Position numbers and translations under genes: made by a program. The notes beneath the pieces are model-generated. The model searched no databases, was not told where the DNA came from, and saw only the letters and a program-made list of their open reading frames with translations. 64,000 bases of DNA, taken from the NCBI GenBank assembly GCA_937146805.1, contig CAKZRR010000017.1, positions 1-64,000 on the forward strand, read 5' to 3'. Positions 25,534-33,489 of the stretch are shown piece by piece. Origin of the DNA: an uncultured Owenweeksia sp. Lineage in GTDB: Bacteria; Bacteroidota; Bacteroidia; Flavobacteriales; Schleiferiaceae. Within the stretch, counting starts at the first letter, position 1; each line of letters starts with the position of its first letter.

Positions 25534-26105
25534 AACCAAGGTATTTTATATTGTATGCCTACGTTAAATTGATCCAATGGGTTAAGAACTAAATAAACAT
25601 CTTCGTTGGGGCTAAAGGCCCTATAGTAGCCAGCTTGCACACTAACGTTTGGCCATAGTTCATAGGCTACTTTTAAATCAAGGCCAAACCTAAAGTTGTC
25701 GTTATTTTTAATTCTAAAGTCATCAAAGTCAAGGTTGTTCTCTAATTGAATACCAGCCGCACATTCCATTTTTTCGAAAAAAAGGTGGGCTAAACCCATT
25801 TTTAAGGCCAGCTTAGATGTTTTTCCTTTAAACGAGTCATGATCAAAGTTACCAGAGGCAAAAAGTTGCTTAAATCCAGCACCTAGTTGCACGGCAATAA
25901 CATCATCAAAAAAGGGCTGGCTATAATGTAACATAGCACCAAAGCCCAGCGCTTGATGATTGGTAGTTGGTCGGTATTGTATTTTTATATCATTGGTGTA
26001 AACACCATGGATATAATGGCCACTAACAAACAAGCCTTTTTGAGCCACGATGTTATTGGAGGTAGCCAATAAAATTAGAAAAGCGAAAAGCGATTTAAAG
26101 GACAA
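25530..26105 (-). CDS. Small outer-membrane beta-barrel protein, PorP/SprF-like in style
   Basis: About 191 residues with signal peptide KSLFAFLILLATSNNIVAQ. The mature part consists of amphipathic strands (IKIQYRPTTNHQALGFGAML, DDVIAVQLGAGFKQLF, FRFGLDLKVAYELWPNVSVQ, FNVGIQYKIPWL), as in eight-strand porins. I favour the TTG start at 26105: a perfect -7 box (TAACTTTG, 26150-26157 on this strand) lies between it and a GTG at 26183, which would therefore be untranscribed. The gene overlaps the CotH start by an ATGA junction. The family assignment is only by style; I do not recognise a specific family. Confidence 0.65.
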   Translation of the reverse strand: MSFKSLFAFLILLATSNNIVAQKGLFVSGHYIHGVYTNDIKIQYRPTTNHQALGFGAMLHYSQPFFDDVIAVQLGAGFKQLFASGNFDHDSFKGKTSKLALKMGLAHLFFEKMECAAGIQLENNLDFDDFRIKNNDNFRFGLDLKVAYELWPNVSVQAGYYRAFSPNEDVYLVLNPLDQFNVGIQYKIPWL

Positions 26106-26149
26106 GTCGATGATGATTTTTAAGGCCAGATTATTGAATGCAGTGGCGG

Positions 26150-26157
26150 CAAAGTTA
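26150..26157 (-). promoter_or_regulatory. -7 box of the barrel/CotH/PycTM cluster
   Basis: TAACTTTG on the minus strand, with GCCGCC following, is a perfect TAnnTTTG. It implies a leader of roughly 40 bases before the TTG start at 26105. I do not see a matching -33 TTTG. Confidence 0.4.
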
Positions 26158-26219
26158 AAGCATAGATTTGGCTCTTTTAGCACTTTGTTTTATTTTCCAT
26201 CACAAGCCAAAATAGAAAT

Positions 26220-26233
26220 ATCCTGCTTAGGAT
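26220..26233 (-). terminator. Weak hairpin at the end of the TetR-like gene
   Basis: ATCCT (26220-26224) pairs with AGGAT (26229-26233) around a GCTT loop, followed on the minus strand by a T-rich stretch. It overlaps the stop codon. The stem is only five pairs, so it is a tentative call. Confidence 0.3.
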
Positions 26234-26793
26234 GACCGTAGTTCGAGCCCTTCAAAACGGGTGCTAAAAATTTGGTTAAACAATTGCGAGAAAGCTTGCT
26301 CTTTGCGTTTCCTTCTTTGTTCTAGTAAAAACAATATATGTTGATTAAGAATTTCAAGCTCTAAATCAATATTTAGAGTATTTGCTATGTTGCCGTTTTG
26401 TTGTGCCAACTCAAGCAGCTTTAATACTTTTTGATGATACAATTCCTGTTGTAGTTGGTCAAGGCTTTTGCTTGCAGCTGGATAATGCTTTTTAATATCG
26501 TACACAAAAGCGGCATTTATATTGCCTAAATAATGTGCGAGCTCATAAAATAGATCAGCAAGTTGTTGAAATGGTGGTTTATTAGTTTGGCAAGCGAGGA
26601 GGATGGTTTCAGTTACTTCCTTTCTAAATAGACTAACACAATGCTCTACTATAATCTGTTTGTTGTTGTCCTTCGGAATAGGTTCTATCAGGTTTTCTTT
26701 GGCACGTGCCTGTAGCTCCTTTAAAGAAATACAGCGTATGCCATTTTCTTTAAAAAGCTTTAATGCAAATTGATAAAAGGAGTTGTAATGCAT
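26227..26793 (-). CDS. TetR-like protein with divergent DNA-binding region
   Basis: A 188-residue helical protein. Its first 50 residues line up in spacing with a TetR DNA-binding domain (FYQFALKLFKENGIRCISLK, ELQARA), but the segment where the recognition helix should be (ENLIEPIPKDNNKQIIVEHC) lacks the usual G-x-S/T-x-x-x-x-Y-x-x-F pattern. The remainder resembles a TetR ligand-binding domain (LADLFYELAHYLGNINAAFV, KHYPAAS). It could be a regulator with altered specificity or one that no longer binds DNA. I chose the ATG at 26793 over a TTG at 26808. It lies downstream of the RND efflux operon on the same strand, separated by three hairpin units and a terminator. Confidence 0.65.
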   Translation of the reverse strand: MHYNSFYQFALKLFKENGIRCISLKELQARAKENLIEPIPKDNNKQIIVEHCVSLFRKEVTETILLACQTNKPPFQQLADLFYELAHYLGNINAAFVYDIKKHYPAASKSLDQLQQELYHQKVLKLLELAQQNGNIANTLNIDLELEILNQHILFLLEQRRKRKEQAFSQLFNQIFSTRFEGLELRSS

Positions 26794-26804
26794 ATTGCTG
26801 TTTA

Positions 26805-26848
26805 ACAAAAAACCCGCGGAGAAACTGCAAGAGCAGCTGCCCCGCGGG
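26805..26848 (-). terminator. Intrinsic terminator just before the TetR-like gene
   Basis: CCCGCGG (26813-26819) and CCGCGGG (26842-26848) form a GC-rich stem; an inner CTGC/GCAG helix lies in the loop. On the minus strand the stem is followed by TTTTTTG. It is the third hairpin of the tandem array and sits about 12-20 bases before the TetR-like start, so it could end the RND transcript or act as an attenuator. Confidence 0.65.
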
Positions 26849-27042
26849 AACCTAACTAACTAAACCTAATCGTGAGATGATTTAGGAGTTTAGTTAAACC
26901 CACAGACATCAGCCTAAACTGGTGCCTGCGGGTACCTTAACTAACCTAAACCTACTCTTAAATACTACTTGGTTTGGGTTACCAACGGATTTGCTTCTAA
27001 AAACAAATCCGTTGGAATCTAACTTAACCTAACCTAATTATC
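26805..27042 (-). repeat. Three tandem hairpin units with TTAGGTT-type spacers
   Basis: Read on the minus strand, three units of about 80 bases follow the RND gene. Each has an opening spacer rich in TTAGGTT/TTAGTTA and then a stem-loop: 27015-26982 (12-bp perfect stem, CCAACGGATTTG), 26932-26899 (13-bp stem that pairs well only on the minus-strand RNA thanks to G-U pairs) and 26848-26813 (GC-rich stem with T tail). The spacer can pair with sequence after each stem, for example TTAGTTAA with TTAACTAA around the middle unit. The unit spacing is about 83-86 bases. This looks like a repeated structured RNA element in the 3' region of the efflux transcript. Confidence 0.6.
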
Positions 27043-27044
27043 AT

Positions 27045-30000
27045 TTACGCTAAAGCGGCTTCTTCTTGTTTTGCTTTTTGTTCGCGTAATAATTCCTGTA
27101 CCTCAGAGTTTTCCATGCTCAGAGGACTGTCGTCTAATATTATTTCTTCGTTTTTATCCATTCCAAATTTGGCCAGTACTCTATCCATTAAATAGTAAAT
27201 AACGGGTACAACAATTAGCGTTAAAAACATGGAGCTGGTTAAACCTCCAATAAGTACCCATGCCAAACCATTTTTCCATTCAGCACCTGCTCCTTCGGCC
27301 AAGGCAATGGGTAGCATGCCAATGGCCATGGCCAACGTGGTCATTAAAATTGGGCGAATACGGGTTTGAGTAGCTTTTACCAATGCTTCTTTTACTGGTA
27401 AGCCAGCTTCTTTTAACTGGTTGGTAAAATCTACCACCAAAATGGCATTTTTGGCTACCAAACCTATCAGCATAATCATCCCTAATAAGGAGAAGATACT
27501 TAAGGAGCTGCTGCTTAATGCTAAGGCCAATAAAGCACCAATTACTGCTAATGGTAGCGAAAACATTACCACAAAGGGGTAAGCATAGTTATCGTACAAG
27601 GCTACCATAATAAGATATACTAAGGCTAAAGAGGCAAACAAAGCAATAAATAAACTACCAAAGGCATCACCCTGCTGTTCCAATTGTCCACCCATTTTAA
27701 AGCTTACGCCCGAAGGTAAAACAGCGGCCTCCATTTTTTGCTGCACTTCAGTACCTACAGTGCCCACGGGCCTACCAATAACTTGTGCCTTTACCGTTAC
27801 GGTTGGTATTTTATCTAGTCGCTCTAATTTAGAAGGTCCCGATCCATCTGTAATGGTAGCAAATTGGCCTAGCTGAATAGTCTTACCCGCGCTGTTGATA
27901 AGCGTAAGTTTACTAATGTCATTGGCGTTTTTACGATCAAAAGCATCCAGTTTAATGTTGATATCGTATTCGTTTTCGCCTACTCTAAATTTGGTATCCT
28001 GAGTACCATTAAAGGCGGTTTGCATACTGGCACCTACCACTTCTAGGCTTAAACCTAATTCGGCCATTTTAGCACGGTCAATCTCTACCTTAATTTCGGG
28101 GTTTCCTTCATCAACACTAGTTTGCATTTCAGAAACCCCCGAAATTTCACCCAGCATGTTCATCACAATAGTGGAATAGGAAAGTAGAGAGTCTAATTCG
28201 GTACCTGTTAAAATTACTTGAATAGGAGCGTCATCGGCAGTACCCATAATACTAATGGGAACGGCTTTTATTTTAACCCCTGGTATATTTTCTTCCAACG
28301 CAATTTTCATGCGTCTAGCAAATACATCTGTGCTTACGCTGCGTTCTTCTTTAGGCACTAAGCCAACAGTAACTTGCGCTTTATAGGGCTCAGATGAGCT
28401 GGCCATCATTCCACTACTTTGACCTACGGTTGTATTAATGTTTACTACTTCGGCTTCTTTGGCAATAAACTCTTCAATAGTGCGAGTAACAAAGTTGGTG
28501 TTCTCAAGAGTAGATTTTTTGGGTAACTCCACTTCTACCATAAACTCTCCACGGTCTCCAGAGGCCACAAATTCGCTACCAATAAAACCAAAGCCTACCA
28601 GCATAAAGGAGCCGATAAACAATAGAAAAGTTCCGATTAATACAACGGCTTTATGCCCAAACGACCAGCGAAGTGCATTGGTCATGCCTTTTTCAAAACT
28701 GGTAACAATACCTTCAAACGCGCCTACCATTTTACCCAAAACACCGCTTTTATTGATGTGCTGTACCTTAGCAAAGCGAGAAGATAAAAGAGGAATCATG
28801 GTAAAGGCTACCAATAAACTTAATGCCGTACTTACCGCAACGGTAATAGAAAATTGAAGTAGTAAGCTGCCCACCATACCTCCCGTAAGGGCAATAGGTA
28901 AGAACACCGCAATAATTACTAAGGTGATAGATACTACGGTAGCACCAATTTCGCGAACACCATCGTATGCTGCCTGTAATCTAGATTTTCCCATTTCCAG
29001 ATGTCGGTATATGTTTTCAATAACCACAATGGCATCATCTACCAAAATACCTACCACCAGTGATAGTGCCAACAAGGTCATAAGGTTAAGCGAAAAACCT
29101 AGTAAGTACATGGCTGTAAGTGTAGAGATAATGGATACAGGCACAGCAATCATAACAATAATGGCTGTACGAAGGCTATGCAAAAAGAGCAGCATAATAA
29201 GCGCTACCAAAATAATGGCAATCATTAAATCGTGCATTACGGCATTGGCCGCTTCCAGCGTAAATTCTGAGCTATCGGATGCTACTTCAAATTGAAGACC
29301 CACGGTTTCAAAGTCTGTTTCAAGCTGATCCATAGCTTTATAAGCCTCAGCACTTAGTTCTACCGCATTAGCATCACTTTGTTTTTGAACACTTAATCCA
29401 ATGGCATTTTCACCGTTTATTCTGCTAAATAGTTCGGGGTCTTTTTGAGCATCTTGTACCTCAGCAACATCACTTAAGGTAATGTTAGACCCATCGGTAC
29501 CTTTACTTAATACAAGATTTCTAATTTGCTCTAAGTTTTCAAATTTCCCTGTTAGCCGTATGGAAGTTTGCTTGGTGGCATCTTTAATTTTCCCGGTAGG
29601 AAAATCTAAATTGGCATTGCTAATAGCATTGCTTACCTGTAGTATACTTAGGCCGTAAGAGCTCAATTTACTTTCGTTGATATTGATGCGAATTTCGCGT
29701 TGCTGGCCACCCAAAATGTTTACTTGGGCTACTCCTCTAATTTTAGATAAGGCCGGTATAATTTTGTTGTCAACTAAATCAAAAACCTCGGTAGGTGGTA
29801 AATCGGCAGTTACCCCAAGCCTCATAATGGGCATATCACCAAAATCAAATTTTCCTAACGAGGGAGATTCAGCATCATCGGGCAACCAGCCCAAAATGGC
29901 ATTTATTTTACGCTGACCTTCCTGCAACGAAAGATCCACGTCCATGTCCTCTTCCAGCTCTACTGTTACCGAAGAAACACCCTCCATAGATACTGAAGTA

Positions 30001-30239
30001 AGCTTCTTAATTCCCTCCATAGAGGCCACGGCATTTTCAATAGGCTTGGTTACCGAATTTTCAACCTCGTAGGGAGATGCTCCTGGGTAAACCGTAGTGA
30101 TGGATACAATAGGCGAACTCATATCGGGTATAAGTTCGTAATTGAGTTTGGTATAGCTAAAGGCACCTAAAGCTAGCAGTATCGTAAATATTACGACTAC
30201 CATGGTGGGTCTTTGTATGGATGTTTTTACAATATTCAT
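27045..30239 (-). CDS. RND efflux pump inner-membrane transporter (HAE1/AcrB type)
   Basis: A 1064-residue proton-driven pump of the resistance-nodulation-division class that exports hydrophobic or amphiphilic compounds through a tripartite channel. It has the usual duplicated layout: TM1 (about 12-30), a porter domain (YPGASPYEVENSVTKPIEN, NILGGQQREIRININ), TM2-TM6 with the proton-relay GILVDDAIVVIENIYRH in TM4 near residue 400, a second porter domain and TM8-TM12 (GLVAKNAILVVDF, TRIRPILMTTLAMAIGMLP). Length is normal. It is the third gene after TolC and the adaptor in one operon. Substrate not predictable from sequence. Confidence 0.95.
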   Translation of the reverse strand: MNIVKTSIQRPTMVVVIFTILLALGAFSYTKLNYELIPDMSSPIVSITTVYPGASPYEVENSVTKPIENAVASMEGIKKLTSVSMEGVSSVTVELEEDMDVDLSLQEGQRKINAILGWLPDDAESPSLGKFDFGDMPIMRLGVTADLPPTEVFDLVDNKIIPALSKIRGVAQVNILGGQQREIRININESKLSSYGLSILQVSNAISNANLDFPTGKIKDATKQTSIRLTGKFENLEQIRNLVLSKGTDGSNITLSDVAEVQDAQKDPELFSRINGENAIGLSVQKQSDANAVELSAEAYKAMDQLETDFETVGLQFEVASDSSEFTLEAANAVMHDLMIAIILVALIMLLFLHSLRTAIIVMIAVPVSIISTLTAMYLLGFSLNLMTLLALSLVVGILVDDAIVVIENIYRHLEMGKSRLQAAYDGVREIGATVVSITLVIIAVFLPIALTGGMVGSLLLQFSITVAVSTALSLLVAFTMIPLLSSRFAKVQHINKSGVLGKMVGAFEGIVTSFEKGMTNALRWSFGHKAVVLIGTFLLFIGSFMLVGFGFIGSEFVASGDRGEFMVEVELPKKSTLENTNFVTRTIEEFIAKEAEVVNINTTVGQSSGMMASSSEPYKAQVTVGLVPKEERSVSTDVFARRMKIALEENIPGVKIKAVPISIMGTADDAPIQVILTGTELDSLLSYSTIVMNMLGEISGVSEMQTSVDEGNPEIKVEIDRAKMAELGLSLEVVGASMQTAFNGTQDTKFRVGENEYDINIKLDAFDRKNANDISKLTLINSAGKTIQLGQFATITDGSGPSKLERLDKIPTVTVKAQVIGRPVGTVGTEVQQKMEAAVLPSGVSFKMGGQLEQQGDAFGSLFIALFASLALVYLIMVALYDNYAYPFVVMFSLPLAVIGALLALALSSSSLSIFSLLGMIMLIGLVAKNAILVVDFTNQLKEAGLPVKEALVKATQTRIRPILMTTLAMAIGMLPIALAEGAGAEWKNGLAWVLIGGLTSSMFLTLIVVPVIYYLMDRVLAKFGMDKNEEIILDDSPLSMENSEVQELLREQKAKQEEAALA

Positions 30240-30282
30240 GGATGAATGTGTGTGCGGGTTATCAAAAAAGAGTGCGTAAAAC

Positions 30283-31341
30283 TTATTGGTTTATGGCTCT
30301 TATTTTAGTGCCATTTTCCAAATTAATTTGGCCATTTACCACTACTTGGGTTCCCTCGGTTAGGCCAGCAACTATCTCCATTTCACTTTCGTGGATTTGG
30401 CCCACCTTGATAGAAGTTAATTGAGCAATACCATTTTTAAACACAAAAACTTTGGGGTCTTTTACGCTGCCTGTTAAGGCTTCTCTGCTAATATATAAGC
30501 CTTCTACTTGGCTACTAAAATCGAAATGAGCTTGCGCAAACATTCCTGGTTTTAAAGGTTTTTCGCTGCTGTTATCCAAAACAATTTCAACGTTGTATTT
30601 TAAACCATCATCTGCTTTAGCGCCTATAGAAACAAGGGTGCCTTTAAAGCGTGCATTTGGATAAATTTGAGTGCTTAAGGCTATTTTTTGGCCTGTACTT
30701 AAACTCAAAATATTGGAGGCAGTAACTTTTACATTTAGCAATAGTTTACGTGCATCTACCACCTCGTACAGTTTGTTGTTTTTAGAAACATAAGAGCCTT
30801 CTTGAAAAAAGTCATCGTTAATGGTACCCGCTGCGTTAGCCTTAATATAGGTGTCGTTTAATTGCTTTTGAGCATTTTGATAGGCGGCTTCGGTTGTGTT
30901 TAAATTTATTTTGGCATCTTCCAACTGTCGCTGGGTTACGGCTTCTTTTTTAGCCAATGCGGTAAAGCGTTCTACGTCTATTTTGGCTTTATCAAAATTG
31001 GCTTTAGCGGCTATTAAATTGGCCTTAAGGCTGCTGTTTTCTATTTGAGCCAATAAAGTTCCTTTGTTTACAAAATCACCTTTTTGATGAAACATTTTAG
31101 TGATAAGGCCATCTGCTTGCGCTAAGATGTCCAGATCGCTAATAGCTTCAAAAGTGCTAGTAGCTTGTAAGCTGCTTTCTAATTTTTTGCGGGCAACCGA
31201 GGCAATTTCTACTGGAATTACGTCACTGGTTTCTTCGGCCAGCTTGGCGTTTTCTTCCATCTCGGCTTTATTGCCAGATAAGGTAAAGGCTACCATTGCG
31301 ATGGCGGCAAATACAACAACGGTGATGATTATCTTTTTCAT
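30283..31341 (-). CDS. RND efflux periplasmic adaptor (membrane fusion protein)
   Basis: A 352-residue HlyD/AcrA-type adaptor. An N-terminal signal anchor (about 1-22, KKIIITVVVFAAIAMVAFTL) is followed by a barrel-sandwich region split around a short helical hairpin (ISDLDILAQADGLITKMFHQ, KGDFVNKGTLLAQIENSSL, the coiled-coil with KAKIDVERFTALAKKEAVTQ, then AAGTINDDFFQEGSYVS), a beta-barrel domain (LKPGMFAQAHFDF) and a C-terminal membrane-proximal domain (VKDPKVFVFKNGIAQLTSIK). It bridges the RND pump at 27045-30239 with the TolC protein. It follows the TolC gene after 33 bases. Confidence 0.93.
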   Translation of the reverse strand: MKKIIITVVVFAAIAMVAFTLSGNKAEMEENAKLAEETSDVIPVEIASVARKKLESSLQATSTFEAISDLDILAQADGLITKMFHQKGDFVNKGTLLAQIENSSLKANLIAAKANFDKAKIDVERFTALAKKEAVTQRQLEDAKINLNTTEAAYQNAQKQLNDTYIKANAAGTINDDFFQEGSYVSKNNKLYEVVDARKLLLNVKVTASNILSLSTGQKIALSTQIYPNARFKGTLVSIGAKADDGLKYNVEIVLDNSSEKPLKPGMFAQAHFDFSSQVEGLYISREALTGSVKDPKVFVFKNGIAQLTSIKVGQIHESEMEIVAGLTEGTQVVVNGQINLENGTKIRAINQ

Positions 31342-31374
31342 GGTGATAGACTTCTTTGTGGATAGGTTTTTATT

Positions 31375-32724
31375 TTACTTTTTTATTTCTTGCAATTGTC
31401 CTTGAGCTTTCAATAGGTCTAGTTCGGCTATTTTAAAGCGAAGTACCTCACGTATATAGTTGCTTTTGGCATTTCGGTAAGCCGACTCGGCATCTAATAA
31501 TTCAGTAAGGCTGGCAACATCCTCTTGATATAACTCTCTAGTTTGTTCGTAAACCTCTTTGGCTAATGCCTGATTTTCTTCTTGATTATTAACTAGTGTT
31601 AAGCTAGTGCTGAGTTGTTTTTTGGCATTTTCAAAATTTATTGATTCGGCCAGTTGGTTCATCTCTTCATCCAACTCTAGTTTTTGAATTCTAAGTTTAG
31701 ATTGTTGAACTTGATGGCGCTTTTGAAGTCCATCAAAAATGGGAACTTGCATTTGCAGCCCTAGTACTGAAGTTTTAAACCATTCTTGATCGCTATCAAA
31801 AAAGTCAAACTCATTTCTTTGGGCTTGTAAGCTGTAATTTCCAAAGGCCGAAAGAGTAGGGTAGTAACCTGCCTTAATACTTTTGTTTTCAAGTAGGTTC
31901 AGTTCTTTTTGTTTTTCCAATACCTTGGTTGTGCTCGATTCTATCTTCTCAAATTGTAAGGCACTTAAATCTACCTCTAAATCGGTTGCAGTATTTAAAC
32001 TAATAACCTGACTAGAAGGAACGCCTACTACTAATTTTAGTTGGTTGTGCAACTGAGAACTGCTGCTGTGTAATCCCTTTACTTGGCTTTCTAAATTGGA
32101 TTTATTTACACGTACTCGGTTGTACTCCAGTTTGGTAGCCAATTGGTTTTCGTAGCGAGCCTTGGTAATTTCTTCTAGTTTGGCTAGTTCAGCAATGTTG
32201 CTATCCAATACCTCAATTTGCGAAAGCAACTCTAAATTTTGAAAGTAGAGTGCCGATACATTGTAAATTACATCTTCGGTAGTTTTGATGGACATTAATA
32301 AGTACAATTCTTCGGAAGATTTAGCCGCTTTAAGACCAGTAAAAAAACGTTGGTCAAATAAAAGTTGAGAGGCGTCAATACCACCACTAGCATTGTAGGC
32401 CGTTCCAAATTGTACAGGAACAGAAGTCCCGGGCTGACCAATGATCTCTCCTGGTAAAATTTGAGTGGCAATATTTGGATAGTGCTCAAATCTGCCGCTG
32501 GCATTAACCTGAGGTAAGCCAGTTCCTTTTGTTTCGGCTACCAAGTGGGCGGCTTCTTTTTGGTCTAAGATTGATTTTCTAATTTCAATACTGTTTTCTA
32601 AGGCCAAATCTAAAAGCTGTGGTAAGCTGTGTGTTTGTGCATTGGCTGTAAAAGCCATGCTCCCTGCTATCCCTAAAAAGGTGAAGCGCGTAAGTAGTTT
32701 TTGAATGTTGTGCAATGGTTTCAT
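31375..32724 (-). CDS. TolC-family outer-membrane efflux channel
   Basis: A 449-residue protein with signal peptide (ending AFTANAQ at about 30) and the duplicated outer-membrane efflux protein domain: long amphipathic helices and short strands repeated twice (LDLALENSIEIRKSILDQKE and TELLDAESAYRNAKSNYIRE regions). YRNAKSNYIREVLRFKIAEL near the C-terminus is typical of the second repeat. It provides the outer-membrane exit for the RND pump. First structural gene of the efflux operon, directly after the MarR-like regulator, with an inverted-repeat operator candidate in the 70-base gap. Confidence 0.93.
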   Translation of the reverse strand: MKPLHNIQKLLTRFTFLGIAGSMAFTANAQTHSLPQLLDLALENSIEIRKSILDQKEAAHLVAETKGTGLPQVNASGRFEHYPNIATQILPGEIIGQPGTSVPVQFGTAYNASGGIDASQLLFDQRFFTGLKAAKSSEELYLLMSIKTTEDVIYNVSALYFQNLELLSQIEVLDSNIAELAKLEEITKARYENQLATKLEYNRVRVNKSNLESQVKGLHSSSSQLHNQLKLVVGVPSSQVISLNTATDLEVDLSALQFEKIESSTTKVLEKQKELNLLENKSIKAGYYPTLSAFGNYSLQAQRNEFDFFDSDQEWFKTSVLGLQMQVPIFDGLQKRHQVQQSKLRIQKLELDEEMNQLAESINFENAKKQLSTSLTLVNNQEENQALAKEVYEQTRELYQEDVASLTELLDAESAYRNAKSNYIREVLRFKIAELDLLKAQGQLQEIKK

Positions 32725-32753
32725 TTTGTTTACCTAAAACGGTTTAAATCTAA

Positions 32754-32777
32754 TTAGTTCGTAATTAAAAGAACCAA
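32754..32777. promoter_or_regulatory. Inverted repeat upstream of tolC, candidate GbsR-type operator
   Basis: TTAGTTC (32754-32760), ten bases, then GAACCAA (32771-32777): a GTTC-N10-GAAC palindrome. A second copy with the same outer bases occurs upstream of the regulator gene at 33311-33334. It lies 30-53 bases ahead of the TolC start. Confidence 0.6.
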
Positions 32778-32794
32778 TAAGAGTAAAAAAATAG

Positions 32795-33268
32795 CTAACT
32801 ATTTTCCTTCTCCCATTTGGTGTATACTTTGGGTAGCTCGTCTATTAAAAAATCTAAAAAGTTAGTAACCTCGGTAAGCTTACCGTTAAATTCTGCAGTC
32901 TCGGCAGGGCGTTGTGCCAACACATCTTTAAACAAGTTTGATACAACAGAAAAATTTTTAAAGCTTTCGCGAACTTCTTCTTTCCAAGATCCGAGCTTGC
33001 TTTTAAAGTAGCGCTTGCGATCACCGGGTTTAGTTATGTACTCAATTTTACCTGTACCCAGCAATAAATTTAAGGCATTACTAGTGGCGCTTTTGCTCAT
33101 TTGCAAAGCCTCTCTAATATTGTCAAAGGTTAAATCCGTAACATCCGAAACCAATAGCAAAGCCACAATACGAGCTGCTGCTGGCTGCATTCCATCTCTT
33201 TCGCACAGTACCCCCAGCTTTTCTATCAGCTCTTTCTGTTTTTCGGTTATGTTAATTACGTTATCCAA
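32795..33268 (-). CDS. GbsR/MarR-family transcriptional regulator of the RND operon
   Basis: A 157-residue winged-helix regulator of the GbsR/MarR type: KQKELIEKLGVLCERDGMQP, AAARIVALLLVS, recognition region IREALQMSKSATSNALNLLL and wing KIEYITKPGDRKRYFK. The C-terminal half is a helical dimerisation or ligand region. The start is a TTG at 33268, placed 18 or so bases after a promoter with both consensus boxes. It is the first gene before tolC-adaptor-RND on the same strand, and matching inverted repeats upstream of both this gene and tolC suggest it represses itself and the pump. Confidence 0.87.
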   Translation of the reverse strand: MDNVINITEKQKELIEKLGVLCERDGMQPAAARIVALLLVSDVTDLTFDNIREALQMSKSATSNALNLLLGTGKIEYITKPGDRKRYFKSKLGSWKEEVRESFKNFSVVSNLFKDVLAQRPAETAEFNGKLTEVTNFLDFLIDELPKVYTKWEKENS

Positions 33269-33292
33269 TTTTCACTTGCTTAAATGCGGGTG

Positions 33293-33323
33293 CAAATGTA
33301 TTAAGTTTTTTTAGTTCTGCAAA
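33293..33323 (-). promoter_or_regulatory. Promoter of the GbsR/MarR regulator
   Basis: On the minus strand TTTG (33320-33323) and TACATTTG (33293-33300) are separated by 19 bases, an exact consensus. The -33 box lies inside the inverted repeat at 33311-33334. Confidence 0.6.
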
Positions 33324-33334
33324 TTAAGAACCAA
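33311..33334. promoter_or_regulatory. Inverted repeat over the regulator promoter, candidate operator
   Basis: TTAGTTC (33311-33317), ten bases, GAACCAA (33328-33334). Same half-sites, spacing and flanks as the copy upstream of tolC at 32754-32777. It covers the -33 box of the regulator's own promoter, as expected for autorepression. Confidence 0.6.
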
Positions 33335-33436
33335 AAATATTTTGAAAATATCGAAAGTTCGAGATACTCAATGATTTAGAGTTAATGGGGCGTTGATTTT
33401 TTTGAACTTTGCGTAAATGAATCTACCATAAGGCAC

Positions 33437-33466
33437 TTGCCATTGCGCTTAAGCCACTTATATTTG
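33437..33466 (+). promoter_or_regulatory. Promoter of pyrH-frr
   Basis: TTG at 33437-33439 and TATATTTG at 33459-33466 with 19 bases between them fit the Bacteroidetes promoter pattern. The pyrH ATG is 24 bases downstream. Confidence 0.5.
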
Positions 33467-33489
33467 CGCTCAAAGCAGCAAGTAAAACA

